NCBI GenBank assembly: GCA_028282195.1
Contig: JANQII010000076.1
Coordinates: 1-55,834 of the forward strand
Direction: 5' to 3'
Source of the DNA: Prolixibacteraceae bacterium
Lineage (GTDB): Bacteria; Bacteroidota; Bacteroidia; Bacteroidales; Prolixibacteraceae
DNA length: 55,834 bases
Positions 16,531 to 26,981 of the stretch are shown piece by piece (the first letter of the stretch is position 1; each line of letters begins with the position of its first letter). Position numbers and translations under genes: made by a program. The notes below the pieces were generated by a model. The model had not been told where the DNA came from and ran no database searches. It saw nothing but the letters and a program-made list of their open reading frames with translations.

Positions 16531-19500
16531 TCAACTGACTTTAAACCTGTGTTCCACAGCTGGATCACTATTTAACTGGACCATATCCTTTTCCCTATTT
16601 TCCGGTTGCATGTCACTCAACGAAAGCTGAATCTTTCGATCCAGTGAAGATAATTCCGATTTGAGCTGTTTTAACTGGTCTTCCTTTTGCCAGGTACTAT
16701 TAACCACCTCCTCCAAGACAGGAATATCTTTCGAAGCCTTTTCAGCATACCTTTTGTGGCTGTTAATTAACGATAGTATACGTTCTAAAGCCTTTAAGAA
16801 ACTCGTTGCTGCCAGTTTCGGGTCTTTCGCAATATGACCATTGTTCCAGGTATATTTAATACCGCTTTTGCCTTCAATAGAAAACCGGTTTTCCTTAAAA
16901 CCAAAACCATCTTTCATACTGGTTTCTGTTTTTACAAGGATGTTAAAACCGTATAGTCGTCCAATTTTCAGGAATTCACCATTGGTGTTTGCGGTTTCAT
17001 TTATTTCCTTGAGTTTCGCTCCTATAACTTTAATTTCTGCACTGGTTATACCATTTAGTTGGATGGGATTTAAAGTAATTCCAGTTTTGTCCTTTTTAAG
17101 CTTGCCTTGAAGAATATCCCAATCCTTTTGCATTCGTTCAGCCATCTTATTATGAGTACTGATGGTATCTTTAATATCTTTCAATCTAAAACGAGCTGAA
17201 GATTTACTGCGATTAAAGGCTTGTCGTTCACTTTCCAATGCTGTTATCTGTTTTTCCAATTTTACTTTCTCCAATAATTCTGTATTTCCTGATAGAATGG
17301 CCACATACTCAGAGAAATTCATACCGGACTTTTCATCCAGACCCCCTTCATCAATAGTTCGCTTGACAAGGTTATTGGTTTTTAGTTGTTGGATAAAAAG
17401 TTGTTTGTTATGCAATAGGTTGAATTTGTAAGAGTCCAGGCTTTTTTCAACTGCGTAAATAATTACATCCACTTTGTTATCGGCAAAATGCTTTGCAATT
17501 TCATTTCCTCTACGGATTGCCCTGCCTTCGCGCTGCTCCAGGTCAGAAGGGCGCCAGGGCGAATCCAAATGATGAAGCGCAACAGCTCGTCTTTGCGCAT
17601 TTACACCTGTCCCCAACATATCCGTCGAGCCAAACAGTACCCGTATACGCCCTTCGTTCATTGCTGAGATTATTGATTTTCTTGATTGTTCTGTTTTTGC
17701 CTCTTGTATAAAGCGTATTTCGTGCGGGGGAATATTATGGTCTTCAACCAGCTTTCGTTTAATCTCACTATATGGTGTCCATTCCCCTGGCTTGTAAGTC
17801 CCCAAATCAGAAAATACGAACTGTGTCCCTTTGTAATCATCATATTTTTGATAGTACTGTGCTATTTGAGCCGCACAATGTGAAGCTTTGTTATCAACAT
17901 GGTCATGGTAATGCGGGTTTATCATCCGCATGTCCAGTGACATTTTTCTGGCATAGTTTGTGGCTATCAACATTTTGGCTTTTTCTTCGCGTTCCGTAAG
18001 TTTTGACCTGCCCAACAGTGTTGCATCACCAGTTTTTGCAAAGGCCACCAGTTTCTGAATGAATTCTTCCTGCTGTGGGGTTGGTGGGATATTGTAAAGG
18101 ATTTCGTTTTTCTCAGGCCGGTCAATCCCAATATTTTTTGCTGTTCTGTAATCGGTAATTTCATTATAAAAGGCTGCCAGTTCAGGGACTTTTATAAAAT
18201 ACCGGAACCGTTCTTTTTGGACTATTTCGTTGGTTACCGAAAATTCATAATCGATCGTTTTTCTGGCATAAACTGCTGCCCAGGCATCAAAAGTTTTTAT
18301 CTGCTGACGCTCCAACTCTTTTGGTCTTAAGTATTTAAATAACAGGAACAATTCTGTAAGGGAATTGGAGATGGTTGTTCCTGATAAAAAAGTTGCCCCC
18401 AAATCTTTTCCTGTCCGCTGCTGAATGGTACGGATGGCAAAAAGCATGTTAAGTGCCCTTTGGCTTCCCTGTGGGCTTCCCATTCCTGCAACCCTATCGT
18501 GACGGGTATTAAACATCAGGTTTTTAAACCGGTGGCTTTCATCCACAAAAAGATGGTCGATCCCCATCATTTTAAAGTCTACCACATCATCTTTCCGGTC
18601 TTCAATTTCATGGGCTATTGTTTTTAGTTTTACTTCCAGGTTCTGCTGTCTTTTTATCAATCCTTTTAACATCCCACGCGAAACTTCAGTTCCCTGTTGT
18701 CGGGCTACATCCAGGTTTTCCTCTACACTGTCCAGTTCAGACCGCAAGATTTGTTCCTGAATCCCGGGTGATTGTGGTATCATCCCAAACTGCTCGTGGG
18801 TCAGGATCACGACATCCCATGAGTTGTTTTTAATATCGTGAAAGATTTTCATCCGCTTTGCAGGTGTAAAATCCTGCTTGCCCGGATAAAGGACTTTTGC
18901 ATAAGGGTAAGCCGTCCTGAATGTTTGTGCTATTTCATGAATATTGGCTTTTAGCCCAACAATCATGGGTTTGTTGGCCAGTTTAAGGCGTTTCATTTCA
19001 TAAGCCCCGCAACACATTATCAAAGTCTTCCCGGAGCCAACCTCGTGGTCACAGATCCCCCCTCCGTTTTGTTTGAGCATCCACACAGCATCCTTCTGGC
19101 TTGGATACAAATTAGGTATCCCCAGTGCTTTTAAATCAAGGTTTGGAAATTTCTGGTGTGAACCGTCGTATTTCGGCCTAACATAGCAATTATAGGTTGA
19201 ATTGTATAAATCAGTCAGGTTTTGTTTAAACCCCGGATTTTGCTCATTCAGCCAATCAGGGAACCCGTTCCTGATTTCATCAATCTTGCTGTTTGCCAGC
19301 TGCATAGCTTCAGCGTCCCTTACTTTCACTTCCTTGTCCCCAACCATTATTTTTTTCGAGATATTGGGCGTAGTATTTATCAAGGCATGTTTCATTAATG
19401 CCACACCGTCATACAAACGACTTTGGGATTTTATGGCATATTTCTCGTAGATATTGGCATTTGTAAACTGGACCTTTACTGAAAATTCATCTACTGAAGG

Positions 19501-21729
19501 GGAAAAATGAATATTTGTTCCTGTTTTAAATAAGTGCGAAGCATACTGGCTGTAAACGTGAGAAGGGATCCACCGCTCCCCAAAATTAAAATCCAATTCA
19601 TCAAAAGGGATACGTTGTGGCCTTGCATTTTGTAATGCCTTTAATGATCCTTGTGCCAAAGTATCACCGGGGTGTTCTTTTAAATACTTATGGATTTGCT
19701 CAGCTTTTTCAACCACATTTCCAGCTATAAATTTATCTGCAACTTCATAGTCCTGGATCAGTGGGTTAAAATAAATCCGTCCATGAAGTTCCCCTACAAG
19801 TTCTTCCCTACTTTTTCCTTTTAAAACTGAAAGCATATAACCGATCCTCACTTCACCAAATTTGTTCAATGAAGCAGCCAGGGCCTCTTCGGCTGTTTCT
19901 GCCTGCTTAAGTTGATTTGGGTCAAATGCAACAGGCTGGTTAAAAATATCGGCTTTAACCAGTTCCCCATTTTCCCCTCTTTCCAAAGCCAGTATTTCAT
20001 TGGCCCCAGTGTCCATTTTCAACAACCCAAGGTTCTTTGCATCATTCAGGCAACCATACATTGCAACAAAACTATCGTAATGGGAATTCAGCAATTTACG
20101 GTTAACACGGTCTTCCTCTAGCTCGCTGGCTTCGTTATTATATAATTGGTGGTAAGTATCCCTGATACTGATATAGAGAAGCGCTTTGGACTGTTCGATC
20201 GGTGTTAATCCCAACAGCATTAAAGTTGCATGATCCCCTTCAAGTTCTTTTAGGAAACCAACTTGCCCGTTGTCCTTAACCAGGCTTCCTGTCTTGTGAT
20301 GGGCCTTTAAAACCCCGCTATACTTTTTTTGTCCTGATAATTGAGGTATTTCATTCTTTGGTTCTTTTCCGTTCACATTTCTGGATTGGGGGAATAGGTT
20401 AAGTTGTTTGCCTTTTGTTTTAGCTGATCGGCGTTTCCGTACCGGTTTCTGCTGCGTCCGTTCTTCCGGGCTAAAATTAAACAGGTCATATAATGTAAGC
20501 GATGGTTGTTCATTTTCTGTTGGGTTTTGTTTTACGGTCTTTTCAAAAAAATGGCGTGATTTGCTGACGGGTATATTTCTTTGGAATAAGTTAAGGTTAA
20601 GGTTTACAGCTAAATCTGACTGGAGCATTCTTTTAAGGTCAGCAGCAATCCCATTAATGCCCCCCTCGTGGATATAAACCTGCGCAGGTTTTCCATAGGG
20701 ATCGGAACCGATAAAGTTTTTAGTATGGATTACTTTCCGGGAATCGTTGTAATAAGCATTGTAGTGAATGCCCAGATTGAGTTTTTCACTTTTTATAAAA
20801 ACCTGTTCTTTAGGTTGAAGTTGGTTTTTATTGTTGGTTTTCTGCAAAATGACCAGGTCGCTGCCCACATCTGTACCTGCATGTTCCTTAAAAAGGTTAT
20901 TTGGCAAACGTATGGCTGAAACCAGGTTGCTGTTTTCCATTAACCACTTGCGGACAGGTTCATTTGCAGGGGAATCCATTACCCCCTGAGAAGTAATAAA
21001 AGCAAGGATACCCCCTTCCCGAAGGGTATCCACTGCTTTTAAAAAGAAATAATTGTGAATGCTCCTGGTGGCTTGCTGTCTTACTTTGTCTTTGCTTTTT
21101 GAAAAAGAAATATCAAATGCCGCAACATCCCCAAAAGGGATATTGGATGAAACCACATCGAAATAATTGTTGTATCGGCTTTCAATTTCTTCAAAGCCCA
21201 TTATTCTTATTTTTTCGTTGGGATAAATTTGAGAAAGCAATTTGCCCGTGAGTAAATCTTTTTCAATCCCTGTTAGCTGTACAGAAACATCCGGGTTCTT
21301 AAACGCTGAAATAAATTCACCCATCCCTGCCGACGGATCCAGGAACCTTGTTGGAAAAATGCCATTAATATGTAACGATCCAGCTATGGCCTGAACGATT
21401 TCAGAAGGGGTATAAAAAGCGGTCAGGATAGAGTTTTTCAGGCTGCCAACATATTGTTTATAATGCTGTTCAGATGTTGACCCTTCCCTTAATATGCTAT
21501 GTAACTCTGCAACCAAAGGGAACAGTCCTGTTTCTGAATTAGGCCAACTGGCTATATCAGAAAGATTATCAGCCGGGTTCAGGATGCATTTTAGGTTACC
21601 AAAACCGGCATATTGTTTCAGGGTTTTGATTTCATTCGATATTGCGGCCCGTCCCTCTTTTTCCAATTCAAAACTGAGTTTTATGGCCTCAATATTTGCC
21701 CGAAGGTGTTTTTCTTTATTGAAACCCAT
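16531..21729 (-). CDS. N6-adenine methylase-SF2 helicase fusion of conjugative elements
   Basis: A 1732-residue protein. The methylase part is N-terminal: [11 protein letters not shown] near residue 128 (motif I, SAM binding) and SSNIPFGD near 192 (motif IV, a variant of NPPF/Y). A linker of about 500 residues follows. The helicase part has [14 protein letters not shown] near 890 (Walker A), VDESHRFKN near 1065 (DESH box), and [10 protein letters not shown]. The C-terminal RecA fold carries [17 protein letters not shown] and [12 protein letters not shown] near 1400, and the protein ends in coiled coil. Such fusions travel on Bacteroidota conjugative transposons and resemble phage DarB-type antirestriction proteins, so self-protection of entering DNA is a reasonable but unproven role. 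The gene overlaps DUF1896 by 14 bp. Confidence 0.85.
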   Translation of the reverse strand: MGFNKEKHLRANIEAIKLSFELEKEGRAAISNEIKTLKQYAGFGNLKCILNPADNLSDIASWPNSETGLFPLVAELHSILREGSTSEQHYKQYVGSLKNSILTAFYTPSEIVQAIAGSLHINGIFPTRFLDPSAGMGEFISAFKNPDVSVQLTGIEKDLLTGKLLSQIYPNEKIRIMGFEEIESRYNNYFDVVSSNIPFGDVAAFDISFSKSKDKVRQQATRSIHNYFFLKAVDTLREGGILAFITSQGVMDSPANEPVRKWLMENSNLVSAIRLPNNLFKEHAGTDVGSDLVILQKTNNKNQLQPKEQVFIKSEKLNLGIHYNAYYNDSRKVIHTKNFIGSDPYGKPAQVYIHEGGINGIAADLKRMLQSDLAVNLNLNLFQRNIPVSKSRHFFEKTVKQNPTENEQPSLTLYDLFNFSPEERTQQKPVRKRRSAKTKGKQLNLFPQSRNVNGKEPKNEIPQLSGQKKYSGVLKAHHKTGSLVKDNGQVGFLKELEGDHATLMLLGLTPIEQSKALLYISIRDTYHQLYNNEASELEEDRVNRKLLNSHYDSFVAMYGCLNDAKNLGLLKMDTGANEILALERGENGELVKADIFNQPVAFDPNQLKQAETAEEALAASLNKFGEVRIGYMLSVLKGKSREELVGELHGRIYFNPLIQDYEVADKFIAGNVVEKAEQIHKYLKEHPGDTLAQGSLKALQNARPQRIPFDELDFNFGERWIPSHVYSQYASHLFKTGTNIHFSPSVDEFSVKVQFTNANIYEKYAIKSQSRLYDGVALMKHALINTTPNISKKIMVGDKEVKVRDAEAMQLANSKIDEIRNGFPDWLNEQNPGFKQNLTDLYNSTYNCYVRPKYDGSHQKFPNLDLKALGIPNLYPSQKDAVWMLKQNGGGICDHEVGSGKTLIMCCGAYEMKRLKLANKPMIVGLKANIHEIAQTFRTAYPYAKVLYPGKQDFTPAKRMKIFHDIKNNSWDVVILTHEQFGMIPQSPGIQEQILRSELDSVEENLDVARQQGTEVSRGMLKGLIKRQQNLEVKLKTIAHEIEDRKDDVVDFKMMGIDHLFVDESHRFKNLMFNTRHDRVAGMGSPQGSQRALNMLFAIRTIQQRTGKDLGATFLSGTTISNSLTELFLLFKYLRPKELERQQIKTFDAWAAVYARKTIDYEFSVTNEIVQKERFRYFIKVPELAAFYNEITDYRTAKNIGIDRPEKNEILYNIPPTPQQEEFIQKLVAFAKTGDATLLGRSKLTEREEKAKMLIATNYARKMSLDMRMINPHYHDHVDNKASHCAAQIAQYYQKYDDYKGTQFVFSDLGTYKPGEWTPYSEIKRKLVEDHNIPPHEIRFIQEAKTEQSRKSIISAMNEGRIRVLFGSTDMLGTGVNAQRRAVALHHLDSPWRPSDLEQREGRAIRRGNEIAKHFADNKVDVIIYAVEKSLDSYKFNLLHNKQLFIQQLKTNNLVKRTIDEGGLDEKSGMNFSEYVAILSGNTELLEKVKLEKQITALESERQAFNRSKSSARFRLKDIKDTISTHNKMAERMQKDWDILQGKLKKDKTGITLNPIQLNGITSAEIKVIGAKLKEINETANTNGEFLKIGRLYGFNILVKTETSMKDGFGFKENRFSIEGKSGIKYTWNNGHIAKDPKLAATSFLKALERILSLINSHKRYAEKASKDIPVLEEVVNSTWQKEDQLKQLKSELSSLDRKIQLSLSDMQPENREKDMVQLNSDPAVEHRFKVS

Positions 21730-22153
21730 TTTCTTCCAGCCAAATTGTAAGTGCCCCGGTCAGCTCGGTATATAAGTCATTAAACTCCGGGCTAAATGCA
21801 AAGCCATCGTTCAACTTATATTTTAAGAAAACGCCCTCTACCTCAGGAAGGAGTTTAACAGCATAACCTGTTGCCCTGCCCATTGGGATTACCCCCGGGA
21901 ATTCGTTCCAAATAACTGTTACCAATGTGTCGTGCCTTGAAAAATGAAGCCCTTTGTAAAGTATCTCATGTGCCAGTTCTTCCGCTTCCTGATGGTTGTG
22001 ACCGTTTGCAATTGCTTCGCGGTAGGCTTCAGAAGCCGAATCACCACGGGTATTTATCAGGTTGGTATCTTCAACTAATTCCGGGTGGCTTTCGTATAAA
22101 AAATGGAGCAGGGACAGTTTGAACCATGATAGTTCTTTTTGTCTATTGTTCAT
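21716..22153 (-). CDS. DUF1896 family protein
   Basis: A 145-residue protein matching the Bacteroidota-specific DUF1896 family: [17 protein letters not shown] near the N-terminus, then [36 protein letters not shown]. It is acidic and soluble-looking, with no catalytic motif. It nearly always lies just ahead of the methylase-helicase gene in conjugative transposons; here the two overlap by 14 bp, implying coupled translation and perhaps a complex. Function is unknown. Confidence 0.85.
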   Translation of the reverse strand: MNNRQKELSWFKLSLLHFLYESHPELVEDTNLINTRGDSASEAYREAIANGHNHQEAEELAHEILYKGLHFSRHDTLVTVIWNEFPGVIPMGRATGYAVKLLPEVEGVFLKYKLNDGFAFSPEFNDLYTELTGALTIWLEENGFQ

Positions 22154-22200
22154 GACTTTGAATTTTAAAATTTAAATAACCGATTGGAAAAAGGTGAAAA

Positions 22201-22224
22201 GCGTCCGGGGTTTACTCCGGACGC
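22201..22224 (-). terminator. hairpin terminator after the DUF3945 gene
   Basis: GCGTCCGG (22201-22208) pairs with CCGGACGC (22217-22224). On the minus strand it is followed by a T-rich stretch, TTTTCACCTTTTT (22183-22200). It lies between the DUF3945 stop and the DUF1896 start, so it may attenuate transcription into the methylase-helicase genes. Confidence 0.65.
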
Positions 22225-22262
22225 TACCTCAAAATCCAGCTATAAACGAATATTTTATAAAA

Positions 22263-23642
22263 TCACATTGAATGTGTTTTCGAGCGGTTACGTTTCGCAT
22301 CGGCCCGTTGATGCCCGGAAGGTTTTTCTTGTTCTTTGGCAAGGGGCTCTTTTATATCTTTGGTTGCCTCATTTGTTTTCCCCTCTGAGTTTACAGCAAC
22401 CTGGGTTTCACTGTTATTGTAGGGGGTAACTTCAGCCCCCTTTATTTGGGCCTTGTCAGGGTTCCATTTATAGAAATCAAGTTTTCCCAACTCATCGTTC
22501 ACTTTGATGTAAGCATTAAACTCTTGTCCCTTTTTATCCTTCATCCCGGTTACATAGATAGTTTCCCGTTTCTCCAGTTTTTGTTGCTGCTCTTCTGTCA
22601 GTTCCTTTCCAAGCAAAGAGTTTGGAATACGCACTTCCTGTTGCTGGCCAGTATCCAGGCCTTGTTTCTGTTGCTGGTCAAACCTAAAGCCGATGCCCCG
22701 TTTATTTGCATCGATTTGCAGGTGGGCATTGAATTCCTTCCCGCTCCGGGCTGTCATCCCTTCTACATATATAGACTTACCTTCTATCAACTCCTTCTTT
22801 TGGTTTTCATCCAACCGGATCCCTTTTATGGTATCCGGGATTTTGATTTTATCTACCCGGGCTGCAACCAGTTCATTGGTTAATCTATCGATGGAAAGAA
22901 ATACCGGTGTCGTTTCACCTTCTTTATATTGTGGATGGATGACCCGTCCTATATTGCCTGTTTTTTGAAGGTTGTTTTTGTCCTCATCGGTCAGGGGCAC
23001 CCCAAAATACGGCCTGTCCAATTCTGGTTTGTTACGGACTGCATGAACGACCACCTTAAAGTTATCGTCAGCATCTTTTCGAAAGGCAAGCCGTGCATCT
23101 GTACGGATTGTAAGGCCATCCGTTTTTAAAGTGATGGGTATTAATTCTGGCGACTTTTGATAGTTGAGCATTGCATCCAGGTTTTTAGTGTTCTTCAGGA
23201 AATCTTTTGACACACCCAATTGTTCCATTTGTTCCCAGTCGATCTTATTTTCATCAATAAGATTGTTTTTTTCTTTTTGATCCTGCCCCTGCGTAATAGT
23301 TTCGGGGTTTACTTCATGCTTTTCCAGCATTTCTTTGTTGGAAGGTACATCAGGGTTTTTTAGCATTTTGTCCAACACGGTCGCTGTTTTTTCTACCAAA
23401 CTGGCAGGCACCCTGAAAAACCTGAAATCGATAGGGTTTTCATACTGCCTCTGGAAATTGGCAAAGAAATTATCCAAAGGGTTTCCATACTTGTCAATCT
23501 TCAAGAAACTTGCCGCATTGGCTTGTTTGGGAAGTTGGGTTTTTAGCTTATTGTCTTCACTTAGGCCGGTTACAGCTTTCAATTTACCCTCATTTTTTTC
23601 TTTGACCAATAATACATCGTGGTCTTTCGTTTTTTGTTCCAT
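22263..23642 (-). CDS. DUF3945/DUF4099-type protein of conjugative transposons
   Basis: A 459-residue, highly charged, Gln/Lys/Glu-rich protein. The middle carries KNTKNLDAMLNYQKSPELIPI and YFGVPLTDEDKNNLQKTGN. Then come two related blocks, each about 60 residues: ENQKKELIEGKSIYVEGM with SGKEFNAHLQID, and EQQQKLEKRETIYVTGMKD with KGQEFNAYIKV. These are the DUF3945 repeats. The tail KRNRSKTHSM is basic. Such proteins accompany DUF1896 and the methylase-helicase in Bacteroidota elements, often next to a topoisomerase gene, which is absent here. Function is unknown. Confidence 0.8.
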   Translation of the reverse strand: MEQKTKDHDVLLVKEKNEGKLKAVTGLSEDNKLKTQLPKQANAASFLKIDKYGNPLDNFFANFQRQYENPIDFRFFRVPASLVEKTATVLDKMLKNPDVPSNKEMLEKHEVNPETITQGQDQKEKNNLIDENKIDWEQMEQLGVSKDFLKNTKNLDAMLNYQKSPELIPITLKTDGLTIRTDARLAFRKDADDNFKVVVHAVRNKPELDRPYFGVPLTDEDKNNLQKTGNIGRVIHPQYKEGETTPVFLSIDRLTNELVAARVDKIKIPDTIKGIRLDENQKKELIEGKSIYVEGMTARSGKEFNAHLQIDANKRGIGFRFDQQQKQGLDTGQQQEVRIPNSLLGKELTEEQQQKLEKRETIYVTGMKDKKGQEFNAYIKVNDELGKLDFYKWNPDKAQIKGAEVTPYNNSETQVAVNSEGKTNEATKDIKEPLAKEQEKPSGHQRADAKRNRSKTHSM

Positions 23643-24091
23643 GATACATTTCTTTTAATGATTAAAAGTTAAATGTAACATGGTTTTCTCATTGAAGTCC
23701 GGTTTCCATCAGGGGTGGCGGTGTTTGGAACCCTTTAAGTAGTATTTGTCCGGTCCCTAAAAAAATAACCTGGATCAAAAGCATTGTGTTGTATAATTTT
23801 TTTGTTCACTTGAGAAAAAGAAAATCGAAATTGCACTGCTGACTATTAGACAATGCTAAATTTAACTATCCTTTTATAATATTTTCTAAAAAATGCTTTT
23901 AAATATAATTATGGTACAGATATTGTTCAGTTAAGCAACACGTTAAAATGTGACAAACCTATAATTCAGAAGTTTGTGTATTAAATTCATCAAGTTTTCA
24001 GTCTATTACAGGATATTGTAAAACTTGGCAAACCCCTAACTAGATGTTCCAAATTCTGGTTTTAATATAAATTATCTGAATAAGCGGAAAG
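23643..24091. promoter_or_regulatory. divergent intergenic region with two imperfect direct repeats ahead of rteC
   Basis: About 450 AT-rich bases between the DUF3945 gene and rteC, which diverge. Two related boxes of about 20 bases occur 75 bp apart in the same orientation, at 23954-23974 and 24029-24048. Both start CAAACC and end GTT, with AGA or its like in between. They may be regulator sites for rteC or for the minus-strand operon. No ORF is credible here. Confidence 0.4.
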
Positions 24092-24709
24092 ATGAGAAAA
24101 TTTACAGAAATGAGATTTTTTCATATACTGGATAGCGTTTCCCGGTCCGGTACCGATTTGCCATTACTTAAAAATGCTTACAACGAATTTGCCAATTCCC
24201 TCTTTACTGAAAGTGAACATGCACACAATTTGACAGCTTATTATAACCGGCTTTGTTATACGAGAATTGAACTTCAGGGCTTAAGAAAAAATAAACTTTT
24301 TAAGGATAAAGATCAACAAACCCCTATCAAAGGATATTGCGACAAAGCACTGAAACTTTTGGACACGCAACTGAAACTGGTCGAGATAAAAATAAAAACC
24401 AACAAGAAAAACCAAACAGCACAAGAAAAACCCAATAAAGTTAACCGGGGGATTAAATGGTCCGGGACTATTATAGAGTTAGTAGAGCTTGGCTATGCAA
24501 CCCTCGAAAGTAAAAGTTTTAATAATGGCGACGTTGAAATCAAAGAATTGATACAGTTTCTGTGCGATATGTTTGATTTTGAAGTGAAAGATTGTTACCG
24601 GGTTTTTGTGGATATACGTCACCGTAGTGGCGACCGTACAATTTATCTTGACAGGCTAAAAGAAAAATTGATTGAAAAAATGGAACGCATGGACAACAGG
24701 GACAGGTAA
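24092..24709 (+). CDS. rteC: RteC family regulator
   Basis: A 205-residue protein. The C-terminal half matches the RteC domain: IKWSGTIIELVELGYATLES, then FNNGDVEIKELIQFLCDMFDFEVKDCYRVFVDIRHRSGDRTIYLDRLKEKLIEKM. In CTnDOT, RteC is the last step of the tetracycline-responsive RteA/RteB cascade and activates the excision operon. Here there is no rteA, rteB or tetQ in view, so the trigger must be different. It is convergent with an AbiEii relic and stands alone on the plus strand. Confidence 0.85.
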   Translation: MRKFTEMRFFHILDSVSRSGTDLPLLKNAYNEFANSLFTESEHAHNLTAYYNRLCYTRIELQGLRKNKLFKDKDQQTPIKGYCDKALKLLDTQLKLVEIKIKTNKKNQTAQEKPNKVNRGIKWSGTIIELVELGYATLESKSFNNGDVEIKELIQFLCDMFDFEVKDCYRVFVDIRHRSGDRTIYLDRLKEKLIEKMERMDNRDR

Positions 24710-24963
24710 ACTATATCAAAAAAATCCATTCCTTTATTTCTCTTACGGTTTATAAAAGCATAAAGCTTTTGGGCAAGTAGGGTATCCCTGAGTGTTGTGT
24801 TTACTTGTGTAAGAACATCAAACTTATTCAATAAAGGCTGGTCTGGTTTATAATCAAAACCATACGGTTCGATGTCCTGGCAGATCAGTATTTTTTCTTC
24901 CTTATGCTGAATCAGCCCTTCGTTAAACAATATTTCAGGCAAACGGATATAGCAATGGTAATT
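24643..24963 (-). pseudogene. fragment of AbiEii-type nucleotidyltransferase toxin
   Basis: The reading frame is open from a TGA just above 24963 and carries RLPEILFNEGLIQHKEEKILIC, FDVLTQVNTTLRDTLLAQKLYAF and KRNKGMDFFDIVYL. These match the C-terminal half of Bacteroidota AbiEii/AbiGii-type nucleotidyltransferase toxins. The N-terminal catalytic nucleotidyltransferase half is missing. The frame then runs antisense into the end of rteC, so the natural C-terminus is lost too. The AbiEi antitoxin gene is absent. It appears to be a relic caught between rteC and mobC. Confidence 0.65.
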
Positions 24964-24974
24964 TCATAAACTTT

Positions 24975-26978
24975 TCACTCCTTCACCAAATACTTTAACC
25001 CCGGGTCGTTCTTGATCCTTTCCAGTTCATCGGTAACAATTTGTTTAACTTCCTCTTTTATCCGGTGGTAATTAATTTCAACCTGTTCTTTCATTTGGTT
25101 GTTTCCATGCTGGTCGATAAAATTTGTAATTACCGGGATTGGCTGATAGGACTTTGTTTCCCTGGCCACCTTTTCATTGTCAACTACAATCTCAGCATGA
25201 AAAATCTTTTGTTCTATCCGCTCATCATAATTATCAGAAACTGCCCCTACAAAAATCCCTTGTGTAAGGTTGCTGATCTTTGATGCTGGAATTAAAGTAT
25301 CCATTTGGGTATTAATTGACGTGGATTTATCCTGACGGTTAATGGTCATAGATTGTCTTTTTTGAAGGACTTTCCCAAATCGTTCAGATAGTGTTTTTGC
25401 CGTTTCACCAACCACCTGCCCGCTAAAAATGTTCCCTACCGTGTTCATTACCACTTTGGCCTCTTTATCACCATAATCACGGTTTAACTGTGAAAAATCC
25501 TGAAATCCCAAACAAACAGCGACTTTGTTACTTCGAGCCGTTGCAATCAGGTTATCCAATCCACGAAAGTAAATGGTAGGGAGCTCATCGATAATCACTG
25601 AACTTTTCAATTGCCCTTTTTTATTGATCAGTTTAACAATCCGGGAATTGTAAAGCCCTAATGCTGCTGAGTATATATTCTGACGGTCAGGATTATTTCC
25701 AACACAAAGTATTTTAGGTTCATTGGGGTTATTAATGTCCAAGGTAAAATCATTGCCTGACATTACCCAGTATAGCTGTGGGGAAATCATCCTTGAAAGC
25801 GGGATTTTTGCACTGGCAATTTGTCCCTGCAACTGGTCTTGTGCCCCACCCTCCCAGGCATCCATAAACGGGGAGAGATAGTTTTCCAATTCAGGGTAAG
25901 AAGTTAAAATTGTAAATATATCAGCGTACTTCTTATTCAAAAATTCAATGGCATGTGGAAAACTGCAATACCTGCCATCTTTATAAATTTTCAAATACCA
26001 GATAATAGCTGCCAAAAGGATAATCGGTGACTCCACAAAAAAGTCGCCTTGTTTCTGAATCCATGTCTTGTTCAGGTTAAGCATAATGGTATAAGCTGAT
26101 TCGTAAGCATCTGCAATGTCTGTCATAAATTCCCGGGCTATTGGGTTGCACCTGTGGCTCCGCTCCGGGTTATCAAAATTAATGACATAAAACTTGGGAG
26201 GGACTTCATATTTATCGATGTTCTTCAGCAAAGTATTGTATGCAATTACACTGAGATCGTCATACTTATAATCATAAATATACATACTAAAACCTTTTCT
26301 TATTTGTTGTTTGATGTAACTGTTTACAACCGCATAAGATTTCCCACTTCCCGGAGTGCCCAAAACAATGCTTGCCCGAAAAGGGTTAACTACATTGATC
26401 CAGCCATTATGCATTTTGCCTCTATATTGAAATCGTGTTGGCATATTGATTGAATATTCATTTTCCATTAATTGGGTTTCCTGCATAAAACTTTCGTTTT
26501 CATTGTTAAAAACATCCTCCATCAGGTTGTTTTTTAGCAAACGGCTCATCCATATTCCTGCCTTTAACAGGAAGATGTACCCAAGCGAAAAAATAAAAAT
26601 GTATAAAGCCATTCGGCTTATTAACGGAAGGGATAATTTCAATATCCATCCATTGAAAAAGAAAAAGACAATCCCTGAACCGAGAAATACATTAATCCTG
26701 ATCCAGGTAATTTTTTCTTCTTTTACTCCTCTTGTTCCCAAGCAGGACAGACTAATAAAAAGAAGGCAAACCAGTTTCGTCCAGAGTGAGTTAGAAAACA
26801 CCCCGGTTGTCTCTTGGAAATTCAATAAGATTTTATCGATTACCCCCACATTTATACCTAAAACCTGAACCGCTTCATAAGAGAACCAGTAAATATGAAA
26901 AATCACAATCAGTATACTGACCGCCCGTAACAATTCAACAATTTTTGCAAGAGCTCTTACATCGTCTTCATTTTGCAT
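24975..26978 (-). CDS. mobC: MobC, type IV coupling protein (TraG/VirD4 family)
   Basis: A 667-residue coupling protein. Hydrophobic segments at about 15-35, 65-80, 95-115 and 125-145 form the N-terminal membrane anchor. GTPGSGKSYAVV near 205 is the Walker A loop and SSVIIDELPTIYF near 460 is Walker B. FQDFSQLNRDYG near 490 and NTVGNIFSGQVVG are further T4CP signatures. It docks the relaxosome to the transfer channel and drives DNA export. It begins 3 bp after the relaxase gene stop, as in other Bacteroidota mobA-mobB-mobC operons. Confidence 0.92.
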   Translation of the reverse strand: MQNEDDVRALAKIVELLRAVSILIVIFHIYWFSYEAVQVLGINVGVIDKILLNFQETTGVFSNSLWTKLVCLLFISLSCLGTRGVKEEKITWIRINVFLGSGIVFFFFNGWILKLSLPLISRMALYIFIFSLGYIFLLKAGIWMSRLLKNNLMEDVFNNENESFMQETQLMENEYSINMPTRFQYRGKMHNGWINVVNPFRASIVLGTPGSGKSYAVVNSYIKQQIRKGFSMYIYDYKYDDLSVIAYNTLLKNIDKYEVPPKFYVINFDNPERSHRCNPIAREFMTDIADAYESAYTIMLNLNKTWIQKQGDFFVESPIILLAAIIWYLKIYKDGRYCSFPHAIEFLNKKYADIFTILTSYPELENYLSPFMDAWEGGAQDQLQGQIASAKIPLSRMISPQLYWVMSGNDFTLDINNPNEPKILCVGNNPDRQNIYSAALGLYNSRIVKLINKKGQLKSSVIIDELPTIYFRGLDNLIATARSNKVAVCLGFQDFSQLNRDYGDKEAKVVMNTVGNIFSGQVVGETAKTLSERFGKVLQKRQSMTINRQDKSTSINTQMDTLIPASKISNLTQGIFVGAVSDNYDERIEQKIFHAEIVVDNEKVARETKSYQPIPVITNFIDQHGNNQMKEQVEINYHRIKEEVKQIVTDELERIKNDPGLKYLVKE

Positions 26979-26981
26979 GAC

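Noticed and set aside
16531..21729. Complete restriction-modification or BREX/DISARM defence locus
   Set aside because: There is a methylase-helicase fusion but no nuclease or other partner genes; its DUF1896/DUF3945 neighbours are standard for conjugative transposons.
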